Shown one piece after another: positions 60,300-64,000 of a stretch of DNA of 64,000 bases. A program made the translations under genes and the position numbers. The stretch is from the NCBI RefSeq assembly GCF_025717065.2, contig NZ_JAOVZO020000023.1:496001-560000 (forward strand), in the 5' to 3' direction. The notes beneath the pieces are model-generated. The model was not told the DNA's origin. It saw nothing but the letters and a program-made list of their open reading frames with translations, and searched no databases. Each line of letters begins with the position of its first letter. Within the stretch, counting starts at the first letter, position 1. Source of the DNA: Tahibacter soli. GTDB taxonomy: Bacteria; Pseudomonadota; Gammaproteobacteria; Xanthomonadales; Rhodanobacteraceae.

Positions 60300-63200
60300 A
60301 TGGAAACCCGTTCCACGCCCGCCGCGCAGCGCGACACGGCAGCGGGCATTGATGTCTTGCAGCCCGCCGGTTCGCGGCGGGCTCGCATCCTCGGCCACGC
60401 AGCGACCGGCAGAATTCTGCTGACGCTCGCGATGGCGGCGACGACTTTCATGAGCGGCATGCCGTCGAGCGCACAGGCGCAGGCTGCGGCGGCGACCGCA
60501 TCGGCGCGCGACCGCGGCGAGGCGGTCACGTTCGAACGCCGCAAGCTGCCGTACAAGCGCCCCGTCAAGCGCAAGTTTCCGGACTTCCCGGGCGGCGACC
60601 TTCTGCCGGCCGAGGAGGTGGGCTATCTGGCCGGCGCGGGCGGCGTCGGCAGTACCGGCCAGGCCACCTACAGCATTCCGATCGCGGTTCCTGCCGGTGT
60701 GCGCGGGATGCAGCCGGCGCTGAGCCTCAACTACGACAGCGATGCGGGCGACGGCGTGCTCGGCATCGGCTGGGGGCTGAGCGGCAGCTCGATCATCCGG
60801 CGGTGCCACAAGAGCCTGCGCACGGACGGCGTCGTCGACGGCATTTCCTACGCGGACGACGACGCGATCTGCATGGACGGCAAAAGACTCGTCCGGATCG
60901 GCGCGTCGCCGGAGGGCTGGGGCGAGTACCGCAGCGAAGCGTCGCCGTTCGATCGCATTCTGCGCGTGGGCGATTCGTGGAAAGTGTTCGGCAAGGACGG
61001 ACGCATCTCCTGGTACAAGGCGCAGGCGCTGCCGCGGATGAGGATCGCGGACCCGAATCTCGATCAGGATCCGGGAAACGACAGCCCGAAAATGGTGCCG
61101 TGGCGGGTCGGCGAAGTCGCGGACGGCACGGCGGTCCTGATGTGGACACTTGAAAAAGTGGAGGACCGGTTCGGCAACTGGATCTCCTACGTGTACGACG
61201 GTATCGTGCTCAAGGAAATCCGCTACGGGTTCAATGCCGACAACACGACGTACAGCCGAAAGATCGTATTCGACTACACCGGGCGCCCCGATGTCGGACC
61301 CGTTTCGTACGTCAACGGTGTGCGCATCGCACAGCCGCAGCTTCTGCGGGCCATCAAGATCTATGCGCCGGCAGTTCCCGGCGGCACCAGCCTGCAGTTG
61401 ACGTCGCAGTACCTCATGCTTCACGACACGTCGGCCAAGTCGGGCCGCTCGCAGCTGGTGATGGTGAAACAGTGCGACGGGTCGAGCGAGATCGTTCCTC
61501 GCTGCGGCTGGGAAAGAACGTTCGTCTGGAAGCAGGCCGCCGCGCCGGTCGTCACGGGCGGGCCGATGAGCGATGTCCAGACCTATGCCGACTCCAGCGA
61601 CTACGGTCACGGGCCGGTCATTCTGGACGCCAACGGCGACGGCCGTCAGGACGTGCTGTACCAGGAAACGGCGCTCGCCGACGGCTGGAAGCTCCTGCTG
61701 GCGGGCGAGCCGGCGGGCATCCCCGTCGGCGGCGACACGTTCGACATCGACGGACAGACGCTGCGCGCCAATGCGTCGCGCTTCCGGATCGCCGATATCA
61801 ACAACGACGGCCGCGACGACCTGATCGTCGGCGGCCTCGCCAACGAAAACACCGATCCGAAGTTCAAGTATTTCTGTCTCACGTGGGTGAGCGGTCCGGG
61901 ACAGGATCATTTCGAGAAGTGCCTGGCGCCCGAGACGAAGCTCGAGTATTCGAACCTCGGCGCGGAGGAGGCGTTCAGCGCTCCGTTGTGGAATTTTGGC
62001 GATTTCAACGGCGACGGACGCGTCGACCTGATCGAGAACGACCGCGTTCGACTCAACCTCGGCGCAGTCGGGGCACAGGCGCAGCTTCAACCGAGCGACG
62101 AGCCCGCCGACATCGCCGGGCCGCCGTTCCCGTTCCCGTGGAAGGTGTACAACCGCGGCGCCGGCGTTTCCGATCTCGACGGAGACGGCCGCGCCGAGCT
62201 CATGCTGGCATCGCCCGTCGGCGTGACACCGGGCACGCCCGGCGACGATCAGTACCTGTGGGACCAGGGCGAGTTCACGATGCGCAGCCGCGGGCTCGAC
62301 GCGACCGGGGCGGTCGAGGAGGCTCTGGTACCCGGCCTCGGCAACGACAGCCTGATGTGGGCCAAGAAAGGGCTGCACAATTTTCCGACCTGGGCCGACA
62401 GCTGGGTGTGGGAAGCCGAGCGCGATCCCTATCAGGCATGGATGCTCGATATCAACGGCGACGGTCTGAAAGATCGCCTGCTGATCCGGCAGGTGTTGAA
62501 CGAAAACTGGCATCCGTCGGCCGACGCGCCCGGCGTGTACGCCAACAACGCCTTCTATGAAATCGCCTACAAGGGCGAGGACGAGAAAGGCGGCTTCGGG
62601 TCCTTCGTGCAATTCAATACGGGGCGCGGCTTTACGCCGGCCAGGCGGACGAAGACCCAGTTCCGACCCCTTGAGATGTTCGCCAAATGGAGCCTCGATC
62701 AGGCCTATCTCGACTGGCGCTCGGAGCTGTTCGGCAGCGCCGTGGACGTGGTCGATCTCAACGGCGACGGACGCGACGACGTCGTCGTCAAGAGCATGCA
62801 TACGCTCGACTTCGGCACGGCCCCGCAGGTGCTGGCCAACCATCCCGGCGGTTCGCAGAACCCGGACAACTGCGTTCCGGCGGACCTGCATTCGAACCAG
62901 TGCAGTTTCCGGCCGATGGTGCGCGCGTACCTCTCGACCGGCGACGATTTCAAACTGATCGAAGACTTGTTCGATCCCGGCAGCCCCGGCATCGATCCCA
63001 CGATGGACACGCCGTACGGATTCGGCCACACGCGGCCCGTCGAGATCGACGGCGACGGCGCGCCGGAATACCTGCGCTCGGTGAACAAGCGGATCTCGAG
63101 AGTCGATCTCGACCTGGGGCCGCCCGAGGTCATCGCCGAAGTTCGCGACGAAGGCTCGGACGTTCCGCGGGAAGTGTTCACCTACCACGACGTGTCGTTC

Positions 63201-64000
63201 CCGCGCACGGGCGACGGTTGCGCCTATCCGATCGAATGCCCGGGCCGGCTGCTTTCGCGGGTCGACGAGCATCACGTCGACGTCGGTCGCGACAGGAACG
63301 GCAAGCCGATGTACCGCCGCAACAAGTACAGTTATTGGCGTCCGCGCTCGGACCTGCGCGGGCGGGGCATGCTCGGTTTCGACAGTACCGAGACGATCGA
63401 TCTCGACACGGGCGTCCGGACGACGTCGACGTACGAGCTGAACACCGTGCAGGTCGCGGAGTTTTTCCCCTACGCCGGCACGGCGACGAACGTGACGACG
63501 GACGTGCCGATCGTCCAGGCGCCCGACGACGGCAAGCCGAACCTTTCCGCCGGCGTCGTCAAGGTGTGGCGGACGACGGTCGACAACCTGCCGGGCATCA
63601 AGCTGCTCAATCCCGATGCGAACAACAACCCGCGCAGCTACTTCGGCTACGTGTCGCTGAGCGCCGGCGAGACGCGCGAAAAGCCGATGCAGCTGAACCT
63701 CGTGAACGGCGTTCCCAAGCTCGTCGAGATCGGCAATCTGCCGGGCGACATTCTCAACTACACGACGACGACGACCGCCTACGACGATTGGGGCAACGCG
63801 ACTTCGTCGGAAGTCGACGTGCTCAACGGCGAAAAACGCGTCACCACGACGACGTATCTCAACGACACGGCGACGTGGCTGCTGGGCCTGCCGGACGTCG
63901 TGACGACCACGTCGCTCGGCCAGCAGCGCGTCGTCGACCACGGCTATACGGACCAGGGACACCTGCAGACCATCCAGGTACAGCCGAACGATCCGGACCC
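60300..64000 (+). CDS. RHS4: SpvB-type exported RHS/Tc-like protein (N-terminal part)
   Basis: At least 1233 residues; the frame is open to the window end. The ATG at 60300 has AGGAG 7 nt upstream. A ~37-residue N-terminal extension precedes a hydrophobic signal segment (ILLTLAMAATTFMSGM) ending near AQAQA, so the signal peptide is long. A basic stretch (RRKLPYKRPVKRKFPDFPGG) follows. The SpvB-type domain starts near 116 (GSTGQATYSIPIAVPAGVRG, GVLGIGWGLSGSSIIRRC) and is closer to classical SpvB/TcaC than RHS1 and RHS2 are. Seven FG-GAP-like motifs lie near residues 443, 499, 568, 626, 717, 818 and 914 (DANGDGRQDV, DLNGDGRDDV and relatives). A TcdB-middle-like region follows (RGRGMLGFDSTETIDLDTG, TTTTAYDDWGNATSSEVDV). 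The RHS core and tail lie outside the window. Confidence 0.88.
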   Translation, partial: METRSTPAAQRDTAAGIDVLQPAGSRRARILGHAATGRILLTLAMAATTFMSGMPSSAQAQAAAATASARDRGEAVTFERRKLPYKRPVKRKFPDFPGGDLLPAEEVGYLAGAGGVGSTGQATYSIPIAVPAGVRGMQPALSLNYDSDAGDGVLGIGWGLSGSSIIRRCHKSLRTDGVVDGISYADDDAICMDGKRLVRIGASPEGWGEYRSEASPFDRILRVGDSWKVFGKDGRISWYKAQALPRMRIADPNLDQDPGNDSPKMVPWRVGEVADGTAVLMWTLEKVEDRFGNWISYVYDGIVLKEIRYGFNADNTTYSRKIVFDYTGRPDVGPVSYVNGVRIAQPQLLRAIKIYAPAVPGGTSLQLTSQYLMLHDTSAKSGRSQLVMVKQCDGSSEIVPRCGWERTFVWKQAAAPVVTGGPMSDVQTYADSSDYGHGPVILDANGDGRQDVLYQETALADGWKLLLAGEPAGIPVGGDTFDIDGQTLRANASRFRIADINNDGRDDLIVGGLANENTDPKFKYFCLTWVSGPGQDHFEKCLAPETKLEYSNLGAEEAFSAPLWNFGDFNGDGRVDLIENDRVRLNLGAVGAQAQLQPSDEPADIAGPPFPFPWKVYNRGAGVSDLDGDGRAELMLASPVGVTPGTPGDDQYLWDQGEFTMRSRGLDATGAVEEALVPGLGNDSLMWAKKGLHNFPTWADSWVWEAERDPYQAWMLDINGDGLKDRLLIRQVLNENWHPSADAPGVYANNAFYEIAYKGEDEKGGFGSFVQFNTGRGFTPARRTKTQFRPLEMFAKWSLDQAYLDWRSELFGSAVDVVDLNGDGRDDVVVKSMHTLDFGTAPQVLANHPGGSQNPDNCVPADLHSNQCSFRPMVRAYLSTGDDFKLIEDLFDPGSPGIDPTMDTPYGFGHTRPVEIDGDGAPEYLRSVNKRISRVDLDLGPPEVIAEVRDEGSDVPREVFTYHDVSFPRTGDGCAYPIECPGRLLSRVDEHHVDVGRDRNGKPMYRRNKYSYWRPRSDLRGRGMLGFDSTETIDLDTGVRTTSTYELNTVQVAEFFPYAGTATNVTTDVPIVQAPDDGKPNLSAGVVKVWRTTVDNLPGIKLLNPDANNNPRSYFGYVSLSAGETREKPMQLNLVNGVPKLVEIGNLPGDILNYTTTTTAYDDWGNATSSEVDVLNGEKRVTTTTYLNDTATWLLGLPDVVTTTSLGQQRVVDHGYTDQGHLQTIQVQPNDPD

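Noticed and set aside
60159-63962. 1267-residue minus-strand frame opposite RHS4
   Set aside because: The plus-strand frame has a ribosome site, signal peptide, SpvB domain and seven FG-GAP motifs; the minus frame has none of these.

Overview
The window is very GC-rich, dense and almost free of metabolic or housekeeping genes. The organism looks like a Gram-negative gammaproteobacterium, most likely of the Lysobacterales/Xanthomonadales (Rhodanobacteraceae-like). The grounds are Sec-exported multidomain giants, C-terminal tails ending in a short 'xNGFE/xDGFE' motif, one C-terminus resembling an IPTL-CTERM signal, and two ECF sigma factor/Ser-Thr kinase pairs. This placement is inference from protein style; no marker gene is present.

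Layout. 1-854: right end of an IS66-family element with a partial transposase. 951-8519 (-): giant secreted protein with a parallel beta-helix-like N-terminal half, a 342-bp-period Calx-beta array and a membrane-anchor tail. 8995-22043: two copies of one divergent arrangement, each with a secreted jelly-roll-like protein on the minus strand and a secreted Kelch-propeller protein on the plus strand (14 and 21 Kelch motifs). 22117-29397: exported SpvB/RHS protein RHS1, followed by a good intrinsic terminator. 29588-33000: TPR receptor Ser/Thr kinase and ECF sigma factor. 33051-40873 (-): a small secreted protein translationally coupled to a metzincin-like protease/propeller giant. 41050-42268: frameshifted membrane-anchored gluzincin-like gene. 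42331-42548: a cluster of a repeated decamer, partly with a 17-bp period. 42640-49851: RHS2. 50129-51745: a short RHS3 made of a signal peptide joined to the RHS core and tail. 51951-55310: second ECF sigma/kinase pair, in the opposite gene order to the first. 55519-60072: secreted propeller-like/DUF11 protein. 60300 to the window end: start of a fourth SpvB-type RHS protein.

How the parts may work together. Nearly all coding capacity goes to exported, repeat-built surface or secreted proteins (RHS cocoons, propellers, Calx-beta arms, a protease). The only cytoplasmic regulators are two sigma/kinase pairs, each lying just downstream of RHS genes. Both sigma factors carry a Thr-Thr pair where ordinary ECF factors have the acidic DAED motif, as expected for sigma factors switched on by kinase phosphorylation. 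The best candidate for an undescribed system is therefore a set of phospho-ECF-controlled, Sec-exported TcB/TcC-like RHS proteins, including a minimal RHS tip gene. That link is inference from gene order. Very long open frames on the opposite strands are GC-bias shadows and are not annotated.
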